A stretch of DNA of 64,000 nt, taken from the NCBI GenBank assembly GCA_038087015.1, contig JASBNA010000029.1, positions 372,001-436,000 of the forward strand. Reading direction: 5' to 3'. Origin of the DNA: Cerrena zonata. Taxonomy: Eukaryota > Basidiomycota > Agaricomycetes > Polyporales > Cerrenaceae. Made by a program: the position numbers and the translations under genes. Position 1 is the first letter of the stretch, and the number at the start of each line of letters is the position of its first letter. This document shows positions 25,318 through 38,677 of the stretch, one piece after another. The notes under the pieces were generated by a model. It was not told the origin of the DNA and made no database searches. It worked only from the letters and a program-made list of their open reading frames with translations.

Positions 25318-27798
25318 TCACTCTCTCCTTGTGAACACTAATGGCACATGAATAGGTCTGACAAATGATACAAACGAGTTGTCAATAGCAACATTAACAG
25401 TGAATGAACAACCCACGTTATAGTAAGACCTTGCTTGTACTTGAGAATTCGGTCCCTCTTCTCCCCAAACGTCTCACAAGCAAACTCAGGCTCGGGCTTA
25501 ATCGTCAACTTGTATTTCATCACAAGCATAGAGAGGAAGACCATGTTTTCCAATTCGGCGAATCTAAAAATGAGCCGAGTTCGGTTGACATGACTATCGC
25601 GGGTGCATTGTAAGAATGAGTCCGCACCTGCGACCAAGACATGACCTAACTCCTCCGCTGAAAGGAAGGAATGCATCTCTCGGCCAATCTTCGAGGAATC
25701 GGGAAGGTTTGAATGTGTGTGGGTCATCCCAGTAACGAGCTTAGGTCTTGTGAGCCAAAGGATTTCAAGGTGATTTGAAATACACTCACGATTGTAATGA
25801 AGGTCGCCTATCATGAGATTTATGGTTGTTCCAGCTGGTACAGGGACAACCACCTTCTCTCCAAGGGCGTTCACTGACACCAGAGATGTGTCTTCAGCAG
25901 CCCTTTTAGGGGCACCTACGACCTATATGGACGTCAATAGATACTCCCCTGGTTGAAAGCATGCCCTAGCGATGACTAACTGGAGGGAACATGCGAAGTG
26001 TTTCGTTCAGGACGCTATAACAATGTCAGCATTGACGGTGAGGTAATAAATAGATAAACATACTAACCATTCTACATATTTAAGTTTATTGATATCGTCA
26101 TATGTCTGAGGGAAGTTGAAAGTCAATCCGACGTGATGAGAATTTGTACATACAGGAGTGCTACCATCCGGGAAGGCTTTCATGAGGTCCTTGATACAAC
26201 TTTTCTTGTTCGTCTTGATACAGTGCCAGGAGAGCGAAAGCGAAACAAAGGGAGTGTGCGGTAGTCTAGACATAATTTGTTAATAGGATCTCTTGAAGGA
26301 CTCAAAGTGAACGAACTTCATGGCCTAGTATAGCGTCGTGATCAACGTCATCTCGAGGAGTAGATACTTCGCAGGTACTGACCTGCAATGAGGAAAATGA
26401 AGATATTGCCTTTCACATTACACATCTAAGTCTATGATTCTCCCTTGTAAATGGTTCTTCATATGGGCTCACCAAGTAGTTCGCGATCGGATAGTTTCGA
26501 GAACCCTTCGAAATCCCCTTCACATGCATCGAGTAGGCCGGTCAATAAATCATCCTTAGCTTCCTTATGTCCATCCTTTCTGCGAGAAGCAATCATTTCC
26601 TCCATGTATAACTTTTATAGGAATCTCTTGCAATGAGAAACTCGATGATTTGATTGTACGGAAAAGATACTTACCTCAAGTTCATCATACGCAACTCCCA
26701 CCTCCCTAGTCTTCTTGGTCGCATTCATAGCCCAATTGGGAAGAATCGCCTTCATAATAGCGTTATGCGATACAGAGGCGAGAGCGTCCTAAGTGTCACG
26801 TTTAGATATAGCCTAGTAAGAGATTATGGGTTCCGTCGAACCTTGAAAGTGAGCTTATGTCCTGGGGGAAGGACGAGCTCTTCTTTCCATCCAATACGAC
26901 GCCCGAATCCGGCAGCTCCAATAACAAATAGTGCCATCTACATAAATAAGAATTAGTACGGGTCATATGTTTCAGAATAATGAGCTTACCGGCATGGTCA
27001 AGTCCAATGCATGATCATACGTGATTTGTTTCTGATCTCCCCAGACGTTCTGGAAGAGATCTTCGACAATTCGGACAGTCTCATTCCACACGAGTTTGTT
27101 GTTAGGCTATTCATATTCATAACAAAAATGAGAGGAGTGGTCTATGGTAGAAGTAAATTTCAAACCTACCTCAGTGAACGCAGGGGCGGCAACCTTTCTA
27201 TACTTCTTCCATTGCTCGTGTTCAGAAGCAACGATATGAGGTCCGAAAGGCGTCAGCGCCTCATACTGTTCTATAGGTTTTGGAAATTTGAATCGATTGG
27301 CCATGATATCCTACGAAGATAAATATGCCGTCAGGGAATCACCATCGCTTGATACATAGCACTAGCCATACCTTAGCTACGGCGGCGTCAGCAACAAGGA
27401 GATTGACCTCCACGCTGGGAAACATGGACACCTAGCAGACGGGAATAATATAACCTCGGTGTTTCCACTCTCGTTGAGTATATTATGTTACTTACAGCTG
27501 TGAAGACGTCCGTACCGGCCATTTGGAATGGTATGAATTTATTCGAGCCGCCTACGGAGATACCTGGGATATGTGGAAGGAAACTAGGTAGTCCATTTGG
27601 ACTGAGCAGAACACGAAAGCCAGGGAAGTTACTGTAAAACACAAGACCGAGGAAACGGAGGCATTAAAGGGCGATGATATCATATTTACATGTGCTGAAC
27701 ACTTACTGGATAGATTTGACAGCATTCCAGAAGTCGAGGACCCGCTTCACCAAGAATAGGACGACAAACGTCACGACAAGGATTCCTACTGTTCCCAT
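25318..27798 (-). CDS. Cytochrome P450 with a one-base frameshift (possible pseudogene)
   Basis: Microsomal haem monooxygenase. Seventeen exons (27798-27707, 27631-27496, 27431-27372, 27310-27170, 27106-26990, 26937-26842, 26788-26675, 26611-26473, 26409-26383, 26325-26318, 26265-26154, 26105-26068, 26014-25981, 25922-25790, 25739-25628, 25563-25417, 25357-25318) would give 514 residues. Membrane anchor at residues 3-16, I-helix AGHETT (about 307-312), ExxR Glu364/Arg367, haem loop FSGGVRSCLGRR with Cys449. The haem loop is split by an intron, and one exon has only 8 bases. In the I-helix exon one extra base near 26191-26194 breaks the frame after EQEKLY; the tail frame then reads KDLMKAFPDG as expected. 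As given, translation would stop soon after. The clan and substrate cannot be told. Confidence 0.85.
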
Positions 27799-28480
27799 GT
27801 CTCGTACACAGATGGAGGTTTAGTTCTAAGAAGAGGAGGATATGACGAACATGACAATAGTTTCACGCTGGGATGGAGACCCTGAGCCCGAGCCAATCAT
27901 TGTCGGCGTGTGACATTGGTACGTGAAAATGGGGGTCTCGGACTTGGACTCGAGCTTCGGCCCGCCTGATATTTTAGGCAAGAAATCAATGCATATTTGA
28001 GCGTTGAATATGCGATGCCAGTAGTTTCCGACAAACTTATACCACCGGCCGCCGATGCATCACTGGGACAGACCTGACTAGAAGAGACAGAGGTCCAGTG
28101 AGCCTCAGGCTCCTGACTCGAGGTGGCCATATGTTAAACTGCATCTCGTTGGAAGGATGGCGGGTTGATCAAATCGGTGTCAACACTACTGGCACTAGTT
28201 AGTCTCTGTTAGTCTGGAACGTTTATGCTGTGTGTTTTTATGGTAGTCAATGGAAGTAAGGGCATTATGAATGATCGACAGGCTGCGATCAAGGATTCCG
28301 CCGAATCGGATATTCACTGGCAAAGCCGCTCGATGAACTCAATTTCAGTGCCTGAATTTCCTTTGCAATCATCTGTGGTTAACACAGGCAAGATACTTCG
28401 TTTGGTATCCAATCAGTGAGGTACATGTGTACTAGATATACATACAGATATCGTTAAAAAAAACAGAATTATTTTGGTAC
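27799..28480. other. Intergenic between P450 and carboxylesterase
   Basis: Upstream region of the P450 and 3' flank of the esterase, both on the minus strand. The 77-codon minus ORF at 27897-28130 has no motif and no splice link to the P450; I leave it out. Confidence 0.5.
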
Positions 28481-30530
28481 CTAGTTCAGCATAGTCTTCA
28501 CCTTACCGGCGATGGCAGCGCATCGTTTGATCTCCGGTACGTAATCAACCTCGGTATAGCTGCCACTTGTGGTGGTAGTGTTTTGTTGCAGGACGATTCG
28601 AGGGTGTTTCTCGTTGGTAAATGGTTGCCAGACCGGCGAACGAGCAAGTTTGAAGGTGTTGGGGTCATGAGAGCGCACGAAGGAAAGCCAGTAGGCAATG
28701 AGTTCTTCGGCGAAGGCGTTTTCTTCAGGTGTCAATTGTGTGAATGTGGTAGAACCGTTGAATCTATTGGAAGTTTGATTAGTATCATGTTATACCTGAA
28801 TAAAGATACAACATACCCGGTGTTAGTGCCCAAGAACATCATCCAGTTCTCCGCGGCATGCTCAACAAGGGGTGATGCACCGGTCGGATTCCGTTGGTTG
28901 TAGCGGTAGGTGAAGGCCTTGGTAACCTTGGAATATTCACCAGCCACAATTTCCCTCTATATTCACACAGATTAGGATATTCGTCTCAAGAGCAAGAACT
29001 CTAACGACGCACCGCACAACGGAGAAGCGGGTCCCCAGTCGCACTTCTGAATTGTTCATCGGCAGATGAGAAAGCCGAGAGTGGGTATTGTGCTAAGAGG
29101 TCGGTGATGTCTTGGTCTGTCAGCGCAGGGAAGGAGTTCTTCCATGCTTGAGCAATAGTTCCGGTAGAGACGGTTTCGTTCGAGACAGCTCTACATCGTT
29201 GTTATTGAATAATGGTACTGGAACGATTGGTATCCACACTTACCCAACAATCACAGGGATCTTCTTAAACCGCCCGTTCTTGAATGACTCAGTTGGCGGT
29301 TCGACGATGGTGTTCACGTCTCTGACAGGATGCCAAGAGTTCCAAGCACCGGTGCTACAACCAAGTTGGTGCAATGAGTGAGAAAATCGAATTGAAAAGG
29401 TGGTAAGTGAGCTTACAATGGAGCGTCTTGAGCCCTAGCAATGGCGCTGACACTTGCCTTACGAAGGCAGGCCATTTTATCGGCCGTGGAACCGCTACCA
29501 CAGCCCGCTTGAGCAGCGAAGAAATCGAATTGAGGCTAGAGTTTCATTTGAGCACTTGAGAAAAACAGTCATACAGTTCTGATAGTCACCTCCTGTAGTT
29601 TAGGATCCTGAACCGGGTGACGGTACACAGACTGTGCGATGGCAGCTTGGAACAGATTATCCTCGTTTTTTGCGACGAGGTGCAATTGAACTGAACCTCC
29701 GCCAGCGCTTTCGCCGTTGATCGTGACTTGGTTGGGATTACCACCGAACGCACTGATGTACTTCTGGACCCAACGCAGAGCCTCCCTCTGATCCAGGAAT
29801 CCAGTATTGAGATCACCGAGAGATTTGTCGGAGGCAAATCCAGAGTGAGCCAGGAAACCGAAGGAACTGAGACGATAGTACACAGAGACGACAATGACGT
29901 TGGGCGATTGATTAATCCAATGATCGAATGGCCAGTTTGCGGGGTTACCGTAGAAATATCCTGGGCAAAAATGAGGATGTGTTTTAAAGGATCATGCTCA
30001 TTGTATTCTTACCTCCGCCATGGATGTACACCAGAACAGGTACTTTGATGGCCCCCGCGTTAGTGGGAAACACACAAGTTTGTAATAGAAAACTTACGAT
30101 TGTCACCACGCTTCGCACCAGCAGGAGTGTATACATTGACTTTGAGACAATCTTCACTACCCGCTCCACCGGCATCACCAGCTAAATAATGGTTAAGACC
30201 TTATGAGCAAGCAAGATTTGAATCTAACATACCACCGGTACTGGCCTGAATACAGAAGTTTGGATAGGACTTCGCGTCGACGGCTCGTCCACCAGCTTCT
30301 CTGCTAATGCGACGTGTGTCCAGAGTCACTGGAGCGCGCCAGCGTCGATCACCGACAGGTGGTTCGGCATAGGGCAAGCCAAGGTACGCGACCGAGTGAG
30401 GAGCAGTGAAGTTTCCAGTATACTTTGCGTAGCCAAGATCAACGATGTTATTAACGGATGGGGCCCCAAGCACTAGTACACTGGCACAAATGACCAGGCT
30501 CGAGAGAGATCTGAAAGCCCAAGCAACCAT
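28481..30530 (-). CDS. Secreted type-B carboxylesterase/lipase
   Basis: Alpha/beta-hydrolase of the carboxylesterase B family that cleaves carboxylic esters, probably outside the cell. Nine exons (30530-30233, 30181-30098, 30042-30013, 29960-29590, 29535-29417, 29354-29244, 29190-29013, 28956-28817, 28763-28481) give 537 residues, the usual length. Signal peptide: MVAWAFRSLSSLVICASVLV and the next few residues. Oxyanion loop VYIHGGGYFYG (His135, Gly136-138); nucleophile elbow GESAGGGS with Ser222; GDLNTGFLDQREALRWVQ is the family block before it. The catalytic His is probably the one in LVEHAAENWMMF, the acid the Glu in ADEQFRSATGD; both are inferred. All exons join in frame. It sits head-to-tail upstream of the P450, without proof of a shared pathway. 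Start 30530 is chosen because the signal peptide begins there. Confidence 0.9.
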
Positions 30531-31414
30531 TTCGACACCTTGCGGGAGAACACCTTGATACGAAGGGTTGAGATGGACAATCCTCGGAAACAAGCTTTAT
30601 ATGTACGCAAATCGCGAGTCTAGACATACATATGGGAGTCATGGTTATGTCGGGGTACTAGGAGGAAATAATACGAGCAGCTTTGAGCAGGTGTCCGATG
30701 AGGTTGTGATGCGTTGCCCCCTGTTGTCCCTAAAAGAAGCAGCTGACTGATCACCCGCCCTACAGGAAGTACTGGATGAAGGTAAACGACGAGATGATGT
30801 GTCGGACGATTTGTACAAGAGGCAAAGCCACATTGTCTCTGACTCGGAGCATTCAGTGGTGCATTAGTGCAGGCACACTCGGTCCGTCTTGCTGGCTAAA
30901 ATAACATGCATTGTATACCTTTACAAACTGGTTACCCCACATGTTGGGGTAGCGTGTAACGAAGCTATGGATCTCCAACGGCTGCTGTATAAAGCATACA
31001 TAATTCCGCCAACGGCATTTCATTCACAGAGATGCAGTGGTGTCTTGGAGAGAAATGATTAGCAAGGTCTTTGACATTTGTATTTGCGCGTTTTTATGTA
31101 CTGTACCTTGGACGAAAGATCGGCCTCTCCTCACCACCTGACCACAACTCCCAAGACTATTTTCGGTTATTTTCGGACAAGGGCCTTCCCCACATTCAAT
31201 TTGGTGAGAAGGTATCGGGTGTGGTGGGAGACTCGAAGGAAACACGGTCTAAACGCGGTCATACGAAACAGGAAGATCCCGAAACGCGTTGTGACTGATC
31301 GCGACCTCCTTCACGACATGACCTCTTTACAAGATCTGCATGACCCGACTAAGGCACGTCTCACCGATGTTCTGCAGACCGTTATAGCTCCTAATAGCTC
31401 TAACACTTATAGAC
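30531..31414. other. Divergent intergenic region, no gene seen
   Basis: Separates the esterase (minus) from ORC3 (plus) and should carry both promoters. The plus ORFs at 31071-31422 have no motif. Confidence 0.5.
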
Positions 31415-34251
31415 ATGCATAACTCTGGAGGCACGCGAAGGTATGCATCTTTCATAGCTACAATGTCATATCCTTGTGCTCACTCCTACGCGTAGACTTG
31501 AGTGACAATGATGACTATTCCGACTATGAACCATTTCCGTCTCGAGACATTCCAGGAGGATACGAACTGCGTTTGAAAGCATATCACCAGGCGTGGCAGA
31601 AGTGTTTAAATCGGGTGAAGGTGGGTACTACCAATTGGATTTGCATGAACGTCCGTCAATACTTCACGGTTAGGCTATTGTACACGAACTCAATGCGCCA
31701 CTTGTACACAAAGTCGCGACATATGTAGAAGGTGCACATTCAGAGGACAGTATCCTACCAGGATTACCTTATCCCGAAGTTCCTGTGATCGGGATTTCTG
31801 GTATGTAGTACATTTGGTACTCTGGACACTTGGTTTATGATTTATTCTAGCTCCCGGAGGGAACTCCACAATACTGGCACATGTATTAGAAGCTCTCGAA
31901 ATGCAGGATAACGCGTCAGCTGCTGTCCTCAACACCGGGAGGCACGACCGAACCTCAAAACCCAAAGCCATCGTATCGCATCTACATCCTTCAAACTGTC
32001 CGAGCTTGACGGGGTTAATGAAAGCTCTCGTAACTGGCTTTGTTGACCGTCAAGATGAAGAAGATGAGGATGCCGACGAAAATTTAGGTAGAGACACGCA
32101 AATCCGATCCATACTTCAATGCATTAATGCTGTATATCAGGTCTTACGTCTAAGAAACGGAAAGCAACGACCTCGTTAGCAAATTACGATATTGGACTTT
32201 TGGTCGCCTGGTATACAGCTTTACTCAAAGTTCAAGGTAAGAATAAATCTAATACAATTGATATATTTGTCGTTAAAATGCTGTAGATCCCGGTCCACAG
32301 CTTGTAGTGGTTCTCCACGACTTTGAACAGTTCAATGTTACCGCAATACAAGACATGTTCTATATATGCAGGTAAATCCATTATATTTGTCATTTAATTA
32401 CAGCGGTAACACTTTGTCTAGTCAACATATCCATCGTTTACCCCTTGTATTCCTCCTTGAATTATCCTCGCCGTCAAATCCCTCCTATTTGCACTCGACC
32501 TTCACGCGTTCAACCCTTGCGTTACTTTGCCTCCAAATAGTCTCTGCACCTTCGGGTTTAGAGGTAGTGAGGGAAGTTATTCACAAGGTATAAAATATAT
32601 ATTCAATCTAATTGTAACGTCAAACTCATACAAGTTTTCCTAGACATTCTTTGATGTTGAGTTTGAACCAGACGTGATGTTGGGTCCAGCTGTGCTTGAC
32701 TATATCATTGAGTATACAACTCGACATTCTGCCTCTGTGGATATCCTCCTCAACGTCATACAGGTACGTCTATAGTAACATTATGAATAAGAGTCTTGTT
32801 AAACCACCAGACGTAGTTGGCCTATCTCAAACACTTTGAAGAACCTCTAACTCTCTTCACCCATGATACGCTTATCGGGTCTCGTTCAAAGAAAGGCGCT
32901 CTTGCCATCCTTCAACGCCCCGAATCATTCCATTTCCTCGATTTTCTACTCACTCGAATCTGGCATGACCTCGACAATCTCCCGGAAGACGCCCCAAGGC
33001 TTGATGTCGATTGGCAACAACCTTCTGCGTCTGACCTTCTAAAAATCGTGACATGGGCTCGCGAAGGTTCCAGACGACAGGCGGAACATATGAGGCTAGG
33101 TTTGCAAGTGATGGAAATTGTTCAGAATTCCGTCACTACGCCTTCCAAAAGCAAAGATCATTCGAATGTTGAAGAGAAACTTACAAAGCTGAACGAAGTC
33201 GTGAGGGGTCGAGTTGGCAAAGATATCAAAGCCTTAGCTCTAGCAATTAGGTAAGTATCGAACCCTCTTCCATGAGGGTTGTGTCATTGACATTGTTTGA
33301 TCGTGCATAGGAAGCTCTCCGGGAAACATCTTAATGATCTGTTAGTGAAGCTTCACGAGTTTTTCCAGTCCTTGAATACTCGACTCCGCCATGAAGAAGA
33401 ACTGAGCAGGACATATATTGTGGCCACCAAGTTCCAAATCCCGGCGGAATCACTCGAAGACGATGAGACCGACACCGTACCCGATGTACCAAAAGTACAT
33501 CCTGCCATTCCCCCCCTTGCTACTGGCATTGCGGAGTGGCTCACAGAATATCTCGAGTAAGTGTTGTGCTAGCAGTGATTGTTGGTGATCCTAATGGAAG
33601 TTCTAGGACGAAGATTGTCAGACTGGACCATGGAATCCTTTGGGATATATGGAACACTGGAATGACGCCCTTCCCATCCGAGGTATGTAGCCTAGCTTCT
33701 GTCTCGATTGAAATCAAGTCGTAATCAGAATATTTTCACAGCTTCTCAATCCAGCACCTCGTCCGACCATCATCACTGCTCTTTTAAATCCTTATGAAGC
33801 TGTAGGTTCCCAGAAGGTTTTGCTCCAAGAACAGGGCAATGAAGGCGGTGTGGACTTTGATCCTGACCGTCAGCATGAACTATGGGAACTCCCAGACATC
33901 AGTATTCTCTTCAGGCGATACATGGAAGCTGGAAAACGTATCAATGTCTTTGATTGGTACGAATCATTTGCCCTCGCACTTGAGACGCAAAGACAGCGAC
34001 TCCGAAAACGAGAACTTCAATCTCAACGATCCCGAAGCAGAAAGGGGAAGGGCAAAGGAAAACAACGCGCGAATCACTCCGATGACGAAGAGATTGGGTT
34101 CGATAGTAAAGAAGATGAAGAGAAGTGGAACGTGCAAGTACAAGCTAGATTTATTAGTGCTTTGCACGAACTGGACTTTATGGGATTCATCAAGCATACG
34201 AACCGGAAGGCCGACCATGTTATGAGGACCGTTTATGATATTCCGAATTAA
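31415..34251 (+). CDS. ORC3: Origin recognition complex subunit 3
   Basis: Subunit of ORC, which marks replication origins and loads MCM2-7. Twelve exons (31415-31440, 31503-31620, 31674-31800, 31851-32087, 32141-32236, 32287-32371, 32404-32587, 32644-32763, 32817-33250, 33311-33556, 33607-33682, 33742-34251) give 752 residues. The ORC3 N-terminal region is seen in LVHKVATYVEGAHSED, PVIGISAPGGNSTILAHV and VVVLHDFEQFNVTAIQDMF, followed by PLVFLLELSSP and the winged-helix-containing C-terminal half. The P-loop-like segment (APGGNST) lacks the Lys of a working Walker A, as expected for Orc3. A basic stretch SRSRKGKGKGKQRA precedes the end. An apparent frame break near 32090 disappears when the 53-base intron 32088-32140 is removed. 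The 26-base first exon is the least sure part. Confidence 0.85.
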
Positions 34252-34490
34252 TTGCTCTGTATCCTTACTGTATCCTTGCACTCGTACTGTAGTACTATAT
34301 TCAATAATGTTATCTGCGGATTTTCTTGGTGATATTGTTGTTCCTTCGCACCTTCCTGAATAGGATACGCACGCGTGTGTGAGCGTACGATGATCTCACC
34401 TCCCAGGCAGTTTGCCGACGGACTACCGCACTGTACCGCGAGCGGAACGACCAACATGATACCATCCAGATTATAAATTACCCCAGTTCT

Positions 34491-35897
34491 TTGAGAACAC
34501 ACATGCATTCACGACCAATTGCTCGACCTTTCGCTCTTCAACGCCACCTTACTCGCCCTGCGCGCATCTCATCACCTCGATCCCAAATCCGCATGTCTTC
34601 ACAGGAGCATACCCCCGCTGCAAGACCGGATCTGTCTACCAAACCTCCCACCCAATCGGAACCGAAGTTCAACTTCCCGGTGTCAGAGATACCAAAGAAC
34701 CCTTTAGGAGAGGGCAAGTATATCAAGTCGGCGGCCTGCTTAATTATTGGGTATGTCTCTATGGACTGAGTCTCATACGGCGCAAATAGGCTCACCAACA
34801 ATGTTTTTAATGGGTCAAACAATATTCTTTACTATCTGTGACTTAGTGATGAGATCCTTAATGGCAAGACTCTCGACCGCAACTCCAATTATTTCGCGAG
34901 ATACTGCTTCGAACATGGTATTGACCTGTACGTCCGCATTAACTACGTCACCAGATTAACTTGGTGACAATTATCTAGTAAGAAAGTAGAGGTCATCGCT
35001 GATGATGAAGACGAAATGTACGTCAAACCAATGGCTTTAGGCCTCACAGTGCCTTACCTTAGTCGACACGACATCTAGTATTGAAGCTAGTCGCCGGATG
35101 GTTAGCAAGTACGACTTTGTTATCACCTCTGGTGGTATCGGACCTACACATGATGGTGTGTAAGCTCCTATTCCGACAACGTTTATTATATGATAGACGA
35201 CCAACAGATATCACCTATGCATGTCTCGCAAAGGCTTTCAACCAGAACCTGGGGCATCATCAGGAGACTCTGAGAAGAATGACGGAAATGAGCAAACACA
35301 GGTGGGCATCCCTGGCTCAACAGAACGAGGAACAACGAATAGCAAGGGAACGAATGGCGTTGTTCCCTGATCAAGCTGAAGTTATCTTCATTGCTCCGGA
35401 TATTTGGGTGGTGAGTTTCTGAACATTCGATGTCTCAAACCATCCTCACTTAATATCATGGATAGCCTGTTGTCCGACTAGAAGGCAAACTCTGCATCTT
35501 CCCCGGTATTCCGAAGCTATTTCAGAGGATGTTGGACGGGCTTTCGCCATTTTTGCCTCTCCCTCCACCTCATGAACGACCATATCGACAACAAATCTTT
35601 ACTGCGTAAGTCCAAGCGCACCCAATATATATCATTTACTTATAAATGCTCTTTAGTCTACCAGAATCGTCGATAGCTCCCTACCTGACTGAACTTCAGA
35701 CTCGTACGAAGACACAAGGGGTCCGCATCGGTTCTTACCCTTCACTAGGTGCTGGAGTTTATGTCTCGCTGATAAGCCGCAATTCTGCCGATGTTCAAGC
35801 ATTGGCTGAGGAAGTCGCGATTAGGTTAGAAGGTCGGCTTGTATCTGACGAGGAAGCTCTGGCGATTTTGCGTGAGAAAGAAAAGGGTGCTGCATAG
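34491..35897 (+). CDS. Molybdopterin-binding (MoaB/Mog-like, FAD-synthase-type) domain protein, probably mitochondrial
   Basis: Seven exons (34491-34750, 34847-34927, 34979-35017, 35079-35155, 35208-35410, 35466-35605, 35657-35897) give 346 residues. The MoCF-biosynthesis fold runs from about residue 80: [19 protein letters not shown], then [18 protein letters not shown], the family's GGxGPTxDD signature, and [14 protein letters not shown]. This domain also forms the N-terminal half of animal FAD synthase and stands alone in many fungi; there is no PAPS-reductase half here. The first ~35 residues are Arg/His-rich without acids, suggesting mitochondrial import, though the ATG before [11 protein letters not shown] would give a cytosolic form. 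Gap to the ORC3 stop is about 240 bases, same strand. The substrate is not clear. Confidence 0.8.
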
Positions 35898-37044
35898 AGT
35901 TATACAATGTACGTCAACGATCCGCAGAATCGAACTCGATTTAACCAAACTATAGCTCAAGGAATATGATTGACCGTTTTCTACTGCATCCTGTTCTGTT
36001 CTGTCAGCTACATAATTTCGTCATAAATTATGCATTGACTCCTTTCAATCAGCCACCACGCCATACTTCCTAGACTCACTTTAGCGTAGGCCCGAGTCGG
36101 ATGAGACCACTCATGTCCTTCTAGGGTGTGGTGAGGCCCTTAATCGGAACCTTAGGAAAGATGTCCGATCAGAAAACGGCCACTACGCTTGTCTGATAGA
36201 GGTGAGTCTTCAAAGCTTCAAGCTTCAGGTCTGAACTATGGCGATCCGTCCAACACATGCCCTAATCTTGGCCGACGGTCACCAATATTCACTTCTGTGG
36301 CGACAAACTACAGTGCTAGCCGATTAAGACGAGAACAATATTTTAGCAGGTCGACAAGCTTGCCCAACTGAAGTGGCTCCATTGGAATTTCACCACTCCA
36401 TGCTATAGGACTATGGTACCAACCTGCTACTTCTGAACGCGACACATTAATCATGCTTATTAGTACCTGTTAAAATCAAAATAATCCATCTTTTGGAGGA
36501 GATCGCCCTCATAATTTATCTACAGAACAAGGAAGACATCAAAATGCTCGCCGTACTTGATGAGATCCTGGGTACCACAAAATTCCGAAAGTTGAATTTC
36601 ATTCCAAGTTGCTTGAGCTTTCTTGATCGATACAACGCAATAGACAATCAGACAAATACAGGTGAAATATTCTATAACAGTCGAGGAAGTCTGTTGGCGG
36701 TAGTCAATGGCTAACAATATTCCAAGTAGACTTTGAACGTTTCGAGGGTGTCCATGCTATCACGGAAATGACTCTTGTCAGATCTGGAGACACCAGCCCC
36801 GTTGGGATCGATACTAGTACTATCAGAAGCATAGAGACGAGGAGATGCTTCCTGTACGAAATAGCAGCGGAGAATATCTAACTTGAGGGCTTAATCACTG
36901 AACGTTGTCGCAGATACCCATGCCGAAACGACGCGCTCGAACGTTCATCGACCGCCAGGTGTTAGCAGCGTCGATACCTACAAAGGTTCCATGATCTCAG
37001 GCATCGTACACTGCAAGTACGGCTCGTCCATCTCAGGCGGCTCA
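35898..37044. other. Intergenic, no gene seen
   Basis: About 1.1 kb separating the molybdopterin-binding-domain gene from the convergent kinase gene. Only short ORFs. No repeat or RNA gene recognised. Confidence 0.5.
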
Positions 37045-38311
37045 TCAAATATCTCTAGCTCGCGCGCTATCACCTCCTTTCTCGTTCCCCAGCAAATCCT
37101 CCTCCTTGACTCTCTCCGGCGCCGGCCAACTAGACGTCGGGATCCAACCATCGTCACTATCTGGCAATGAATCCTCGTCCTCTGAGTCTGGAGGTGGGTC
37201 AGGCTGCGAGGCGGACGGTCTGTCTGAGCCAGAGATTGACCCGACGAGAGGGGGATTCCGGTCAGACGAGTCGTACAATAGCGGCTCGCCCTCGACCGAC
37301 ACCAAGCTACGGAATCGCGCCCTCCAGTTCTTGTAATCCGGTGCCTCTTCGAACTGCATGCCCCGCGCGTATTCGAGAAACTCCCCGAATACGGGTGAGT
37401 AGCCACCACAGAGCGCCGGGCCAGTCCAAGTGGCCTTTATTGGGAGCTGCTCGGCGCGGTTGGCGTCTTTCCATGGTAGGGACCCACGAAGAAGTTTGAT
37501 AATGGAGTAGGCCAGGGACTCCATGTCATCTCTGCGTGAGGGCACTGCTCGAGCATTAAACAGTGCGAAGGAATCAGGACAGATATGCGGACTGACTGCG
37601 ATGGTAGTGCATATTCAGACTAGCGTAGAGCGGCGTTCCGCGTAGCGCAGGAATTTTGCCGTCTGGAATGTGCTTCAATGTTAGTGGGTCGGCATACAAC
37701 TTGGCGAGTCCGTAGTCAATAAGATAAATGCGCCCTTCGTCTTGACCGGTACCGAAGAGAAAGTTATCTGGTTTGATATCTCCGTGGATGATGTGATGCT
37801 TGTGAACGTGTTCCATAGCATCAAGCTAGAAGGAGGGCGAAAGATCAGAACCAGATGGAAGAGTGAAGGATGATGCCTTACCATTTGACATGTAATCGCA
37901 ATCAAATTGCGCATCGTCGGTGTGTGGGAGAAATTAGTTATAGAGGACCCAAGGAGTTGGAGAGCCAGATACTCGTAGTATTGGCTTCTCCCCCAAGCAA
38001 ACACCGCAGGAATGCTTTTGTGACCTGCGTCGTTCTGTTCAAAGCAATAAATTACTTATACGGGAGGCGTACCTTTGAGCATTAACAAAGCAGCGGCCTC
38101 ATGCAGAAGCACAGGGTTTTTTACGTGCTTCGTGACATGGATTTTCTTGAGCGCAACTTTTGACTTGACCGGTAAACGTCCTGAATGCTTCACCTGTCCT
38201 ACGTAGACACGACCTGCCGCTATGTTTGAGCGCCCCATAGTTGAGAAGAGGAACGCACTCACCAAATCCACCGTAATCAATGAGGGAGTCGATGTGGAGA
38301 CGCATAGACAT
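37045..38311 (-). CDS. Casein-kinase-1-like protein kinase
   Basis: Ser/Thr kinase of the CK1 group. Exons 38311-38263, 38219-38062, 38034-37882, 37825-37597 and 37544-37045 give 362 residues. Kinase landmarks: VALKKIHV (ATP-anchoring Lys), catalytic loop HGDIKPDNFLFG, and IYLIDYGLAKLY, where DYG replaces the usual DFG, as is common in CK1. PALRGTPLYASLNMH and RRDDMESLAYSIIKLLRGSL are CK1-type activation and helix-F segments. The glycine loop is weak (DYGGFAAGRVYVGQ) compared with the usual GxGxFG. The tail of about 95 residues is Asp/Ser/Pro-rich, and the product is short for a CK1 with a membrane-targeting tail. It looks like a lineage-expanded CK1 relative rather than the essential orthologue. 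Targets are unknown. Confidence 0.8.
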
Positions 38312-38677
38312 ACTTTAGAGGATGGCGGTTGAGAGGAAGTATTAATGCGAAATTGAAACTATACGTTAGTGCCCCCGACGCTACTAGTACTCTTTATGAA
38401 GTTTATCAATATCTGACTCCGCTAAACCCGGACCGGGATCATTCGGCAATGCATCTACCTTCCATCCTGCTTCCATCCTGCTTCCATTGCAGAGGCACTG
38501 GCAGCCTGAGAATGTACACTTTTAATACGCTCGCGGTCTCTGTAGCACTTTTATGGATGAGGCATCCCCCAGGTGCGGTGTTATCTGGCCAGTGAATGCA
38601 TTACATTTCAACGTATATATACACCCAGAGAACTGGATGAAGGGCTGAAGCGTCCTTGCCGAGGCCTACGTATTGGC

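Noticed and set aside
32070..32170. Apparent frameshift in ORC3
   Set aside because: Removing a 53-base GT-AG intron (32088-32140) joins the frames exactly and gives a continuous ORC3 sequence.
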